A stretch of 64,000 bases of DNA from Vesta saturnalis. Taxonomy: Eukaryota; Arthropoda; Insecta; Coleoptera; Lampyridae. This document shows positions 1-11,458 of the stretch, one piece after another. The notes under the pieces are model-generated. The model searched no databases. It worked only from the letters and a program-made list of their open reading frames with translations, and had not been told where the DNA came from. Each line of letters opens with the position of its first letter. The stretch's first letter is position 1. Made by a program: the position numbers and the translations under genes. The stretch is taken from positions 3,247,001 through 3,311,000 of the forward strand of contig JARFJB010000379.1 of assembly GCA_036346205.1 (NCBI GenBank), given 5' to 3'.

Positions 1-735
1 AGTTGTCCTACTCATTTGGATGATATGCTGGTTCAGATCATGAGCGACGCAGGACATTTTACCTTTCTTTTGAGACAATCAGGATGGAACGCTTCATGTT
101 TCTCCGAATAACTCGACTTCTACTGTCTCCAACACATACTTAAATCGCTCCTTTTTTTTTGTACGCCTTTGCTGAGGTTCCCAATCCGCATGTTGTTTTG
201 TTCATCTTCATCTATTTTTCTTCTGTTTTGGTGTTAAAAGTGGCTTTTCTATGGCCTTTAAACACCATCGCCATTTTAACAAAATATATATTTCTGTTAC
301 CACTTATTTTTTTCAAATTAAACAACTGACCTTGTAACTGCCAAATCCAATTTTGCGAGCCTCCCTGTGGCACGTAGATCTCGAAATTCGCCTTCCAAGA
401 ACATCACTCCAAATAATACTTAAGTCAAGAAAATTGGCACGTCGGTTTTTCTGGATAATTTTTTTAATGCTCTTCTATCGGCGTCGGTAATTTTACTTTT
501 TGTCACATGTCAGGGCTTTGTGGTGACTTACAAAGTGATATCTTTTGACTATATCTGTTACACTATATCGCGACAACTCTAATAAATCTGCAACTTCCGA
601 GATTGATTTCCCACAATTGGAAAATCTAATTATAATTGAACGAAATTTTTCATCGATAATCTTTCCTCTGCCCATTGTAATGAACACAACTACTCATATA
701 GGTTCCAAATGTACAAAATGCATTCTGACAGTTAC
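1..735 (-). pseudogene. Tc1-like transposase, copy 1 (cut by window start)
   Basis: This is the N-terminal and middle part of a Tc1-family cut-and-paste transposase, which binds element ends and cuts DNA in the nucleus. On the minus strand the reading starts at a Met near 675 (MGRGKIIDEKF) followed by a helix-turn-helix with the phrase SEVADLLELSRYSVTDIV. It continues through a second HTH block (KITDADRRALKKII) and a KPLLTPKQKK stretch typical of Tc1 before reaching the window edge. Several stops and frame changes interrupt it. The block ends near 735 at a gacagttactagtaa motif that also ends copy 2. The sequence is nearly identical to 1376-2111, with a 4-bp insertion relative to it near 420. 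It is certainly dead; the family call is firm. Confidence 0.8.
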
Positions 736-944
736 TAGTAAACAGTATTTGTCATATTTTATGTACGAGTCCACCCTAGGATATTTTAGGAATTCGTCTA
801 TAAACAAATACATAAAATGCAAATGGTTTTATTCATTTAAGAATATTTCTTGCATCTCTTAAACACAAAAATAGATATTCCGTGACTATCGCCGATAATT
901 GACATAAAATGAGAGCAAATGTAAAAATGTGTACAAATACGTTA

Positions 945-2111
945 AATTATCAAAAAAACAATGTTAAAGTTTACCATTGGGTAACATGCCTTTATTTTTT
1001 TTATAACATCCGAATTTCTTTGGGGCATGGTATTAACCAAATCTTGGCAATATTTCGGTGCAAATGAATCCTACGTTTCCTGAAGCCTTTGCTCCAGTTC
1101 AGGGATTGTTCTAGCAGGATGTTTCCGTAGAACCTTTTTCATGTTATGTCACAAAGTGTCTATTGGAGACAAGTCGAGATTACTAGAAACCCATTCCAAT
1201 TGTGGTATACCATAGTCTTCCATCCATTTAAAGTTTTTGTTTTTGAGTTATGTCGTGCTGCACTGTCTTGCTAAAATGCAAAATCTCGGCCTGATATTTC
1301 TCAATGACCGGTAAAAGCGATTCTTGTAAAATGTCCAAATATTTATTCGTATCCACAGTTCCTTCCATAAAATGAAGTTGTCCTACTCATTTGGATGATA
1401 TGCTGGTTCAGATCATGAGCGACGCAGGACATTTTACCTTTCTTTTGAGACGATCAGGATGGACGGCTTCATGTTTTTCCGAATAACTCGACTTCTACTG
1501 TCTCCAACACATACTTAAATCGCTCCTTTGTTTTTGTACGCCTTTGCTGAGGTTCCCAATCCGCATGTTGTTTTGTTCATCTTCATCTATTTTTCTTCTG
1601 TTTTGGTGTTAAAAGTGGCTTTTCTATGGCCTTTAAACACCATCGCCATTTTAACAAAATATATATTTCTGTTACCACTTATTTTTTTCAAATTAAACAA
1701 CTGACCTTGTAACTGCCAAATCCAATTTTGCGAGCCTCCCTGTGGCACGTAGACCTCGAAATTCGCCTTCCAAGAACATCACTCCAAATAATAAGTCAAG
1801 AAAATTGGCACGTCGGTTTTTCTGGATAATTTTTTTTAATGCTCTTCTATCGGCGTCGGTAATTTTACTTTTTGTCACATGTCTGGGCTTTGTGGTTACT
1901 CACAAAGTGATATCTTCTGACTATATCTGTTACACTACATCGCGACAACTCTAATAAATCTGTAATTTCGAGATTGATTTCCCACAATTGGAAAATCTAA
2001 TTATAATTGAACGAAATTTTTCATCGATAATCTTTCTTCTGCCCATTGTAATGAACACAACTACTCATATAGGTTCCAAATGTACAATATGCATTATGAC
2101 AGTTACTAGTA
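945..2111 (-). pseudogene. Tc1-like transposase, copy 2 (near full length, broken)
   Basis: This is a near full-length Tc1 transposase pseudogene read from a Met at 2046 down to about 945. Order seen: N-terminal HTH, second HTH (KITDADRRALKKII), KPLLTPKQKK block, an EAFHPDCLKRKVK block equivalent to the Tc1 'GEAFN..C..PTVK' region, then MEGTVDTNKYLDILQESL, a decayed second-Asp region, and a decayed SPDLNPIE motif (reads NLDLSPID) followed by KKVLRKHP. The C-terminus ends MPQRNSDVIKK. At least four stops or frameshifts occur, and the catalytic Asp of the usual QQD motif is not recognisable. It lies in the same orientation as copy 1, offset by 1,375 bp. I could not match a clear left TIR between 740 and 945. 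Confidence 0.8.
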
Positions 2112-4324
2112 ATTGTTTTGGCGTCATTGTTGCAAAGCCACATACGATTGTAGGCTTATTTTTTTACAAAATATAAAGTATTAAAAAACACATATTTTTT
2201 ATTTATGGCTAAAAATTTTAAAAAGAAGCGATGAAGTTGGCGTTTTCTATTGCGTATTATTAATTATACTATGTTAATTAATTTGTGACCTAAAATAACA
2301 TACTGTAATTATTACTTTTAATGGTGCCCAAAAAACTAAGATTTCCACGGTAACTGAAATGGGAAGGGATTCGTACATAAGTTAGGGAAAAAGGGGCAAA
2401 GAATAGTGGGACGTATTACCTTTATGGTATTACAGTTAAATGTGTGTATGAGTTACAACAGTGTATTGGTTTTTATTAATTTGCAATAATCCTGCAATTA
2501 AATCAAATGAGCAAGACATACAAGCAAGTTGTACCACCAGTTTGCTATATGCCCAACTTATAAATTTGATTCACTTGTTTCGTTTTGAGTTAGTATAGAG
2601 ATAGATCAACGACAATGATTAATTTATGTGCTGGCAACATCATTTTCAAAAAAAAAAAAAATTTTCAAAGCCGATTGGGTACAAATTCTCTTGTACACAT
2701 GTGAGAAGAATCATACGATTTAAAATCAGATTTCATTGATAAATGAGAAAGAATAATCTTACCACTAAGCCCATGTTTTTCATAACGCCAATTGGAACTT
2801 ACCTGAAACAGAAAAGAAATATTTAGTACGCAGTATGTATCTTCATATAATAAAAATAGATGATTTAATGTACTGTAAATTTAATGTTTTAATTTTTAAT
2901 TGTAAACTTTTCATTTTGGCACTCTATACCACGTTTCACGCCAAGAATCTATGAATACAAACTGCATGTATTAATTATGCAAATAAAAATCTGAACGAAG
3001 ACAGACCTAAATCATGATTGAATTCTTAGGTTATATTAAATCAGCAAAGTATCCCTTTGACAAACAATAAACCAAAGGTGTTTGTCAATACTTTATTCAC
3101 TAGATGTCACAATTTTTGTAAAGCCTTAAACAAAATAATGCATACAATCCTAGCTTTCGTTTTAGCGCCCCCAAAGCGAATTGCATTATTTCACTTTGAA
3201 CTGATGAATCACATCAAATCGAACTCACCAAAATGAATGAAAGTTCCAATATAAACATCACATTTCACCCTTGATTTCATATACAGGCATTTCACATTGA
3301 ATTCTTAAAAGTTTCATAGACCATCATCGACACAGAAAATTTATAAGTAAAACGAGTTGAATAAGAAACCCGTACAACACGTCAGGTTATTAGTACAACA
3401 AAATGTTAGGTTATGAGTGTTGATAGAGCTAATATAATGGAGGTAAATCATGTGGAAGAAGTAAGGGGGAAATGTTAGTTATTGTTAGGCTTACCATACG
3501 TCCCGGTTTGACTGATCGGAATTGTCCCTATTTCACATATAGGTTTCTGTGTCCCGGCCGGTTTAGAGTTTAGTCCCGTGCGTTGTTCTGCGTTTGGGTT
3601 TGATGAGTTCAGTTATCAGTGTTGTAAAAGAGGTGAAATTTCGAATTAAATGCGTATGAGAACAGGGAATACAAGTTAGTAAACAAAATATCAGAAAATA
3701 TGTGTTACGTCAAATGTTTAATGTCAGAAATGCTTGACAACACCGGACAGAATTGCCAACCTAAATCAGTTCACATACTATAACTTTTTCTAATTTCAAT
3801 CGTTTACAGTTGGCACAAGGATATGTACTATCGCGAAACATAGTCAAATGTAATTTTCTACGTATGTATTTCATGTATGTCTTTAACTGCATACTTACAG
3901 TTTTTGGGTGCAAATCGATAAATACAAGCAATGACCCTATTTAAAACGTCTAATGTAAATAAGAGAAAAATATGTAAATAATTAAACTTAATTTAATATA
4001 TTTATTTCTGTAGCTACAAAATAAGAAGGGTGTTTTACTAATTAGAACCAAATGGAAAACATGTATATAAAAACAGTGCACTGTCACATGCAGATTATTC
4101 AACGTTTATAATTCATTTTATTATGAAAATTACACAAATGCTAATAAAACGAGTACCAAATGCAAAACGTCAAACGTATCAGGATAATTTTCTCACAAGG
4201 AAATTAAGTAAATGTATAAAGATTTTTGCATGAGATTTTAAAGTTAAGGAAAACGTTCTTATTTTTTTTATGAAAGAAAGGCTTGGGTAATTTTTATTGA
4301 AAATGGGGTACAAATAATGTTTTA
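2112..4324. other. Intergenic, no gene seen; weak hAT-like ends
   Basis: I see no supported gene here. A CCCGG-rich patch at 3490-3590 (cttaccatacgtcccggttt) resembles terminal sequence of some hAT elements, and an imperfect inverted counterpart (cggacagaattgccaacct) sits near 3745-3765, so a decayed hAT-type MITE of about 280 bp is possible but weak. The rest is AT-rich. Confidence 0.35.
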
Positions 4325-4665
4325 AATTTTAATTTTGCATACAAATTGTATGAACGTAAACAGGTTAATATAAACAGTCCAACCTTTTTTAAACTTTTAT
4401 AGTAAAATAGAAAATAAATCAAAATGTCCATCATGAAAGATGTGTGGTAGAATTAAAATTAAGATTTTCTTTATATAATGAAAATTTTGGATATAGGTGG
4501 AAGTAAATATCTACTTCCAACATTATTGTTGAGAGTATCAATATTCCATCTTTCATGACGGCATGGCATATTGATTTATTATCTATTTTACTATTAAAAT
4601 TTGAAATAGATTTACGTCAAAAAAGGTTTTTCATTTACTTTTTGTACGTAAATTAAAATTGGGCA
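4325..4665. mobile_element. Foldback MITE, about 340 bp
   Basis: The two halves are inverted copies. The left arm around 4383-4442 carries agtaaaatagaaaataaatc and then catcatgaaagatg. The right arm near 4545-4640 carries catctttcatgacg and then gatttattatctattttact, which is the reverse complement with small indels. Weaker pairing extends outward to about 4325 and 4665. No coding sequence is present, so it looks like a non-autonomous terminal-inverted-repeat element. Superfamily is not resolved because no target duplication is clear. Confidence 0.6.
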
Positions 4666-6327
4666 TTTATTTCTTCACTTAAACATTACGTTGACATATT
4701 TTGCATTATTTTCCTCAAAGGTTTATTGTGTGTTTATTTCTTAATGAAAATATAAATATCATTTAGAGTACAGAATTTTGCAATTTTTCTGTTATAGAAT
4801 TGTAACAATAGTTATTTGAGTTACTACTTAGACCAGAAACGATAGTTTTGCGAGTAGAGCAGAAGAGTCGAACAGTGAATTCTCGCAAAAGTACCTTCTG
4901 GACCTTATAATTCATTAAACATATTTTTGTAACTTTATTTGGCGACGCCATCATATTTTAATTAAGTTGGCAACACTGAAAATCGACGCACGACGTGACA
5001 GCTATCAGTGGTGTGAAATAAAAAATGTTAATGTTTTTTTCGGCCAAGGCCAGAAATAATAAGTTCAAGAACGATTATGACGTTTATCTTTCTATTAAAG
5101 CGCATCTCTTGTAGCCAATCATGAATAGAAACTTATTTATAAGCACAAGTGGCTATTCCTAAAGGGCTCTGAGGTTTGAAGCTCCCAATCAAAATCGAAA
5201 AAAATTAAGTTAACACAAAGTTCAAATATATTACATGAATATATACTTTAATAAAATGCAATAAATAATAATAATGCTAATACTTAGTAGGTTAGGGGAG
5301 TTAAAATATTTAATTATATTCATTTTAGACACTTTTTTAACAAAAGTGGGGTTATAAAATTGTGTGCCGCAATGCTATAAGGAATGCAATTCTAGGTTAA
5401 CCATGCGCTCAAGCGACTTGGGCGCTGTGTTGCCAGTTTATTGTTAATTTTATGCAACACAGTTAAAATAAGGTCTTGATATATAGCCTACTTCTAATGT
5501 ATAAATCTAAATAATTTCAACATGGCTGTACCGCTCCATTAGAAATAATAATGACAACCTTTGGCCTTGTCGATGGAAGAAAAAAACCACTTAAAAACAC
5601 TTAATATGATAACGCATGCTCTGTAGTTAATTCTCTTAATTGATAACAATGTGACAACTTCCTAACCTCTCTGGTTTCATCATCTAGACTTTGTTTCTTC
5701 AGTGATACGATTATTGCTAAACTGTTTAATAACAATTACTTCAACAGTGATCTAAGATTTTAGTGCTACGAAAAATACATAATTTTTAAACCGCTATTTA
5801 GTCAGGAACTTTTTATTTATATACTCGTCCCACGAATGATGATACTATACTCTTAGGCTATACACATAGCAACATTTGGCCAATATCTTTTGTGATTCTC
5901 GGCGACTGATTCCAAACACTGCTTCAGTACTAAGTTGCTACGTAATACGTAACGTTGGGTTATATATTATATTTACATGCAAAACTCGATTTTTTTATTT
6001 AAGTACATGAAAGGTATTTCACCATATCCGAAAAATATTTCAAAACAATCTTACAAATCATGAAAAAAATGTGAAACGCACACCTTGCATACATCCACAT
6101 CGACAACTAGTAATATATTACTTGACTTGTAAACTTGACTTGTAAACTTAATCTTTGTAAATATTTCAACAATTTTCTCCTTCTCCTTTCTACCAAAATA
6201 CTCTTATTTAATTGTTTTCTGTTTATATATGTTAAATGTTTATATATGTTTTTACTATGTCAAAATTGATCTCACTCAAGTTACACATATAAATCACAAT
6301 TGAAACTAGATTATGATAGTGAAACTT
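4666..6327. other. Intergenic, nothing recognised
   Basis: This is AT-rich sequence without a supported gene, RNA or repeat. The short open frames in it have no recognisable motif. Confidence 0.5.
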
Positions 6328-6990
6328 TGAAACCTCTCTCCGTCACTTATTTGTGACGCATAGCCCCACCTTGTCTCGGCATAGGCCACGCTCCCCATCT
6401 GTCCTCTCCCTTTCCTCCCTTGGCTTCTTTTCTAGCGCCATTTTCAACCCCTTGATTACGTATTTATGGTTCTTTTGTCATCTTTCATCCCTATTTAGGG
6501 TACTTTTGGGACTCATTAGAGTCTGTGCCAGAAAAATCCCTATGGGTAGGTAAGCAATTTCTTTTCCAGCTTCATTTTCAACCCCTTGATGACGTATTCA
6601 GGGCTCTTTTGGTATCTTTGGTCCCTAATTAGAAGCTTTTTTGTAGTGCAGCCCATGGGGCAGGCAACCCCACCCAGTTTGCTCTTGATTGGTTGTCCCC
6701 CAATTCTATGCCCCTCCAAGCTTGTACCTGATTGGTTGTACCCCAAGCAACAACTTGCATCTGACTGGTCGTCCTCCACATCGCAGCTTGCATCTAATTA
6801 GTCATCCTCCATTCCATATGATTGTACTACAAATTAGCGTCATCTTGATGCTCACTTTTTTCATCAAGTGAGATCCGCAGTGACCCAGACAGTTAGGGTC
6901 CCGTTAGGGTCCACTTTTGCAAGAGTTTGGGCTTCGTTCTGGGCCCCACTTCTAACAGATGTTCCCGTATGCCTTTTTTGGCTTACACGG
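6328..6990 (+). repeat. Left inverted arm of the large foldback
   Basis: Left arm as described for the whole element. Within it, related segments recur: tgattggttgt and variants (gactggtcgt, aattagtcatc) appear at intervals near 6688, 6730, 6763 and 6796, so the arm itself contains degenerate subrepeats of about 35-40 bp. Confidence 0.7.
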
Positions 6991-8036
6991 GACTCCCATG
7001 ACTGACGTGTCGATGGAAAAACCCGTTAAATATTGATACTTTTTCAGTTTCAGTTTAAAATAACAATTAGTGTTTATAACCATAAGACAACTGTTGTATT
7101 TAACCGTAAGGCTATATTTACCTGTAGGGCGGGCATTACTTTAAAATAACAAATAATGCTTACATGATCATCAAAATAAAACGTTTATATGTTTCAATAA
7201 GGGCTTTGTGTACCACCGGTAAACATGTTCTAGATGCAGAAACCAGATTTAAGTAGCAAATTTAAGGTGTTTATTTCGGCCATAATAGAGCCCCAGGAAA
7301 AATCCGGTGACTCATACGAAAGTGTTTTTCTTGCTTGTCAGCTCCTTTGTTCCACATGTTGTGTGTTAGTTCAACTGTTTGTATTTTTAAGTTAGGTGAA
7401 GATGTACTTGTTTGCATATTCAATAGCTTGTTTAATGTGTTTGATTTGGACATTTGGATTGTTTATTATTGAAGGTTTTAGTACGATTTCTTTCTTGTTT
7501 GTTTGTTTAAGTTACTTAGTTAAATACGTAACATATATCATGTTTCAATTGTTATCTTCGTTAAAATGCTTAGTTGTCAATTAAAACGATTAAATATTTT
7601 TTTTATAATAAATGGTTTTGCAAATTCTAGTTTAATTTAAATTGGAGTTAGCTTTAAAAATATTTTTTCTAAACTGAAAGGAAATTTTAATGTATCTTTC
7701 CAGGAATTTTGATAGACGACTAACGTACACTCATTTGACTACTTTAAAAAGAATTCTCTTATTGTGACGTATCACAGTATAAATAGTTCAACATCCAAAT
7801 ATAGAAAAAAACAAAAATGATGATAAATTTTTTAATACAATTGTCCTTACAACTTGACATCATAAAGCAACCCAACGCTATAGCGTCAGTTGTTATTCTA
7901 CATACCCGATCTCATATCGTTTGTTAAGTAATTACATAACGAGTTTTACGCGATTTTAAAAACGATACTATACGATTACATAATCCCATTTCGTGTGCAT
8001 TTATTTTAGCATCATTAATTCATTCCAATTGTAATC

Positions 8037-8186
8037 GGTAATTATTTACAAAAATGGACCACCCTCCGATGACTTTGACCTTGACACATATTGTCAATTT
8101 CAAAAAAATGTCAGGGTCATGACCTTGACAATATATTTCAAGGTCAAGAGCATCGGTGGGATGGATGTTTTTGTAAATAATTACAC
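8037..8186. mobile_element. Hairpin MITE with TGACCTTGACA arms
   Basis: This is a short near-palindrome. The left arm reads aattatttacaaaaatgga, then ccaccctccgatg, then gactttgaccttgac; the right arm carries ttgacaatatatttcaaggt, then gcatcggtggg, then tttttgtaaataatt. Arms are about 60 bp with a short centre that repeats the gaccttgac motif. It lies inside the interior of the large foldback element, so it is probably a nested insertion. It encodes nothing. Confidence 0.7.
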
Positions 8187-8224
8187 TGTAATCTTTTACA
8201 GTTATTGTTCACATATAAAATGTA

Positions 8225-8867
8225 AATATAAAACTGGTGGACATTGGGGCTCAGTGAAGCCCCATACGGCAATCCATAAAGGCGCACAGAACCAAGTTAG
8301 AGGACCTATGTTAGAAATGAGGCCCAGGACGGAGCCTCAATTGATAGAACAAAGGAAGATCTAAGTCGTAGTACATCATGGCATGGGTGATCACTGATCA
8401 GATGCAAGTAGTAGTGTGGAAGACAACCAATCAGGTGCCAGGTGGTGGGCGGGAGGGTTAGAAATAGGAGACGATCAATCAGAAACAAGCTGTGTGTGGT
8501 TTAGGAGTGGATATCTACCAAAAGTGACTGTAGTTGCCTACCTCAAGGGAATGGACTGCCAAACAGGCTATAATTAGGGGCTAAAGGCGCCAAAAAACCC
8601 TAAATACGTCATCAAGAGGTTGACGCCAGAAAAAAAGTAGGTTGCCTACCACCAGGCACACACTCTAAATAGTGGCAAACGGGCCCTAATTAAGAGTGAA
8701 ATTATGACGAAAGGAATTATTTAAATTATTTAAACAGTCTCGGGATTGGTGAATGATGCCGGAAACGAAGTTGACAAAAAAAGGTGGGGCGGGGGCGGGG
8801 CCAGGTGGAGTGTGACATATGATATCACTGGACGAGGTTATAACGTCACAAAAAAGTGAGGGGTTCT
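8225..8867 (-). repeat. Right inverted arm of the large foldback
   Basis: Inverted counterpart of the left arm, with substitutions and indels spread along it, so the copies are not recent. A second block near 8655-8700 (caccaggcacacactctaaat) matches the inverted left-arm segment near 6490-6540 (agtctgtgcc). Confidence 0.7.
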
Positions 8868-9394
8868 TTTACTTATGACTGATAGTTTCCGTGATCAAGT
8901 AACTAACCATTGCTGTCCTTTTCAGCACTAAATTTTCTATTCAGGCACATAAAATATCGTCTATTCTACGACATACTTACTTAGCGTAAATATCAGCAAC
9001 AAAGGGTTTGTGTTTATTCAAAACAGAGCTTTGATTTAATATAATTACACCTGAAATCGAATAATAGCATTCTTATCGCTAAATTGAAAAGAATACACAA
9101 TGAACTATATGCATTTAGTTATTTCATGACAGTAAATAAAATTAAAAGATATCTTGTTATAATCTGTCCAGAAAAGAAGAGAAGGAATAAATCAACATGT
9201 TTGGCAAATTCCAGTGGTGTTGGGTTGGTTCATGATATGTACGAGTATATCATGTAATTGTTGCCTTACCTTAAATTTAAAAACTCTATAAAATGATTTC
9301 TAACAAACGAAGTGTGTGACCTTTACTTTAGAACTTAACAAGAGCTAGGTCCCATTGTTAAAGGATTAGCAGTTATTGATAAATAACCTACGTT
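8868..9394. other. Intergenic, nothing recognised
   Basis: AT-rich spacer between the foldback element and the MULE. No supported feature. Confidence 0.5.
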
Positions 9395-9402
9395 GTAACG
9401 CT
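9395..9402. repeat. Target-site duplication, left copy (MULE)
   Basis: The octamer gtaacgct immediately precedes the left TIR and is repeated exactly after the right TIR at 11451-11458. MULEs usually duplicate 8-10 bp, so this fits. Confidence 0.8.
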
Positions 9403-9510
9403 GATTACTAGCCATTTGCGCCGTTTCCATTTGCGCCGAATCATTAATTTTTGCCAAATGCGCCGCTCATATTTTTGTTGTTGATGAAGATTGTCATTTG
9501 GGCCGAGTAA
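9403..9510 (+). repeat. MULE left terminal inverted repeat
   Basis: About 100 bp with four spaced TTGCGCC-like motifs. It pairs with 11345-11450 across nearly its full length with scattered mismatches. Confidence 0.85.
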
Positions 9511-9654
9511 AACATAAACGCTGAATAAATGATATAATAAGACACATATACTTTAGATTTACATTGCATTATATTTTACATCAATATTACAAAATCATAC
9601 ATAATATATAAGGTATCAAAGAATGAAAAAAATATAAATTAAAAAAAAATTCTA

Positions 9655-11017
9655 CTAAAGTCTTTGTATGTAAGCCAAGCATTTTAAACAGTGTTCTAAA
9701 TTGATTTCCCCTTTGTTAAACTTCTGTAAAATGTTATTTATTCTATTATCTAGTTCTACATATGTTTTCTTTCTACGCTTTGTTGGTAATCCTAATTCTA
9801 CTTTTGCGTATATTCCATTATAGTATAAAGAGTCGTCTTTTAACGTTTTAATTAATTCTAGAACGTTTGGATTAATTTTGCCTATTATTTTATTTAAACG
9901 TGAATGCCAACCTCCTGCCGCGTTAGTTGTTCGATGTCGTTGACCGTAGCAATTCCAAATTCTCCCGAAATTATTGTTGTCAAGCCATTCTTCTACAAAA
10001 TAATCATTAAATAACTGTATTTGAGGCTCTTCTGGCGACGACTCCATAATCGACAGCCATCCGTCGTCAATGTTTTCTGGAGGTATATAAGCTAACGCCG
10101 CGCACAGTTTAACGTGTAACCGACCATCTTCACGATTTTTATACATAGCGACGAGTCCTAAATGTTGCACCTTGCGCCACAAACACTGACCGAAATGAAA
10201 ATTGCATCCAGAAACAATAATATGTTTGAACACTTCACGCAGTGCTTGGAGAACAGCACTTTCAAAGTCTATTTTAATTAATTCCGGTAACGAAAAAGGC
10301 ACATTTTGTTTAATTAGAGTAAAAACTCGTAGGTATGTTTCATGTTTCTTATTCGGCAACAAAGCGTACAGCAATGGAAAAACACAAGTTGATTCAGTAG
10401 TACTGCCTACATCAGCATGGATCGTATACAGCTGGTAAAACTGTTTTGGGCAGCTCTTGAATGTCCCATCCATGAAAATATATTTACTATCAACCAAAAG
10501 TCTCCTTGCAGTTGGACTGGCAAATATCAAGACACGGTGTTCATCGCCATCGTCAATCCATAAAAAGTCTTGTGTTAGACTCAGAGGCAACTTAATGTCT
10601 TCTCTTTTTCCTGGTATAAAAGATGCTCCAAGAGCTTTTTGTCGGTTTCGGTATAATGAGGAAGCCATTGAAGAAAATTGTGGTAAATTGGTTACAAAAT
10701 CATACCCTTTATTCATCACATCTCTCATTTCTTCATCAAATATCTTGGTAACTGGCGTTAGCTCTTCCCTGGCTCTCTTCTTACACTTAAAAAGTTGTTT
10801 CGACTTCCGCCTTGGCCACATCAGGAATACAGTTATGAGATAACCGTTGGTGAACTTTACTACTTTCCGACTCCGCAATCAAAGATCCTCGACACTTTGA
10901 AGTTTTTTCATGAACACAGGTTCACACTATGCTATTTTTATTTCTTCTTTTGAGGCGATACTTATAGCTCTCGTGTAATAAAGCAACTTTGCCTTTAGAG
11001 GTTTCAATATATTCCAT
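9655..11017 (-). pseudogene. MULE transposase with FLYWCH-like N-terminus
   Basis: The longest open stretch (9655-10878) has the MULE catalytic core: FMDGTFK with the first Asp, LIKIDFESAV with the second, then GCNFHFGQ, the conserved C-x-x-H block. In the position where relatives read TTNxxEGWH, this copy reads TTNAAGGWH, so the probable third catalytic residue, Glu, is Gly (codon 9913-9915, one transition). The true start is a Met at 11017, upstream of the open stretch. From there MEYIETSKGKVALLHESY, then CVHEKTSKCRGSLI and a later H-N-C pair form a FLYWCH-like zinc finger, broken by a TGA where Trp is expected. A frameshift near 10795 joins it to the core, so the first 30 or so residues of the open stretch are out of frame. 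It ends at 9655, about 150 bp from the left TIR. Confidence 0.88.
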
Positions 11018-11344
11018 TTTATAACACCCGTGTTAAAAATCGTTATCGTAAGAAAAATATCAAGACTAATGACCATTTTCAAATGTTTTGTATTTATGTC
11101 AGTTCTTAACAACTACCCCTTTTTCGTGATTGGGTACTAAAGATTTAATTAATTAATATGAATAATTATTACTAATCCAAATAATGTTGCTGTAATTAGT
11201 GATTGTCGAGTTATTGTTAGTTAATTACCATCGTATCCTGCTTAATCTAAAAATGCCCGATAATATAATCTACCTTTAATGACAGTTTATTGTTGTGTTA
11301 TTATGATTAATCGTTATTATCAACTCAATTTTTCATAAATTTAT

Positions 11345-11450
11345 ATTTGGCGCAAATGGCAATATCAACTAAAAGCAAAAATTTATGTGGCGCATCTGAC
11401 ACAATTTAATGAGTTGGCGCAATTGGCAATGGCGCAACTGGCAAGACAGG
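11345..11450 (-). repeat. MULE right terminal inverted repeat
   Basis: Inverted partner of 9403-9510, ending ggcaagacagg just before the target duplication. Confidence 0.85.
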
Positions 11451-11458
11451 GTAACGCT
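11451..11458. repeat. Target-site duplication, right copy (MULE)
   Basis: Exact repeat of gtaacgct at 9395-9402. Confidence 0.8.

Larger units (their letters stand above)
6328..8867. mobile_element. Large foldback element with about 600-bp inverted arms
   Basis: The outer 600-odd bases on each side are inverted copies of each other, much richer in GC than the surroundings. Matching landmarks: ttgatgacgtattcagggct at 6587 against its inverted partner ending near 8616; cctgattggttgtaccc near 6726 against an inverted partner near 8430; cttgcatctga near 6753 against its partner near 8383; and ttctgggccccacttctaac near 6940 against its partner near 8315. The extreme ends pair through a tttgtgacg block near 6350 and cgtcacaaaaaagtgag near 8843. 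No transposase is encoded inside (7000-8225), so the element is non-autonomous. No clear target duplication was found. The arm lengths recall foldback or MULE-type elements, but the superfamily is unassigned. Confidence 0.75.
9403..11450 (-). mobile_element. MULE (Mutator-like) DNA transposon, 2.05 kb
   Basis: A whole element is delimited by 100-bp terminal inverted repeats and an 8-bp target duplication. The left TIR at 9411 reads gccatttgcgccgtttcc and the inverted right TIR reads gccagttgcgccattgcc. Both carry the NTTGCGCC motif four times at matching spacing: left near 9414, 9429, 9458 and 9497. One transposase pseudogene occupies the interior on the minus strand. The repeated motif in each TIR could be the transposase binding site; that is inference. 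Confidence 0.9.

Noticed and set aside
3487..3770. Pair of hAT-like ends
   Set aside because: Only partial inverted similarity and no target duplication; kept as a note in the intergenic entry, not as an element.
5040..5590. Possible inverted pair ggccaaggcc / ggccttgtcg
   Set aside because: The match is short and does not extend beyond about 15 bases.
6353..6871. Several overlapping open frames
   Set aside because: They lie in the GC-rich left arm of the foldback and none shows a motif; the inverted arm does not preserve them.
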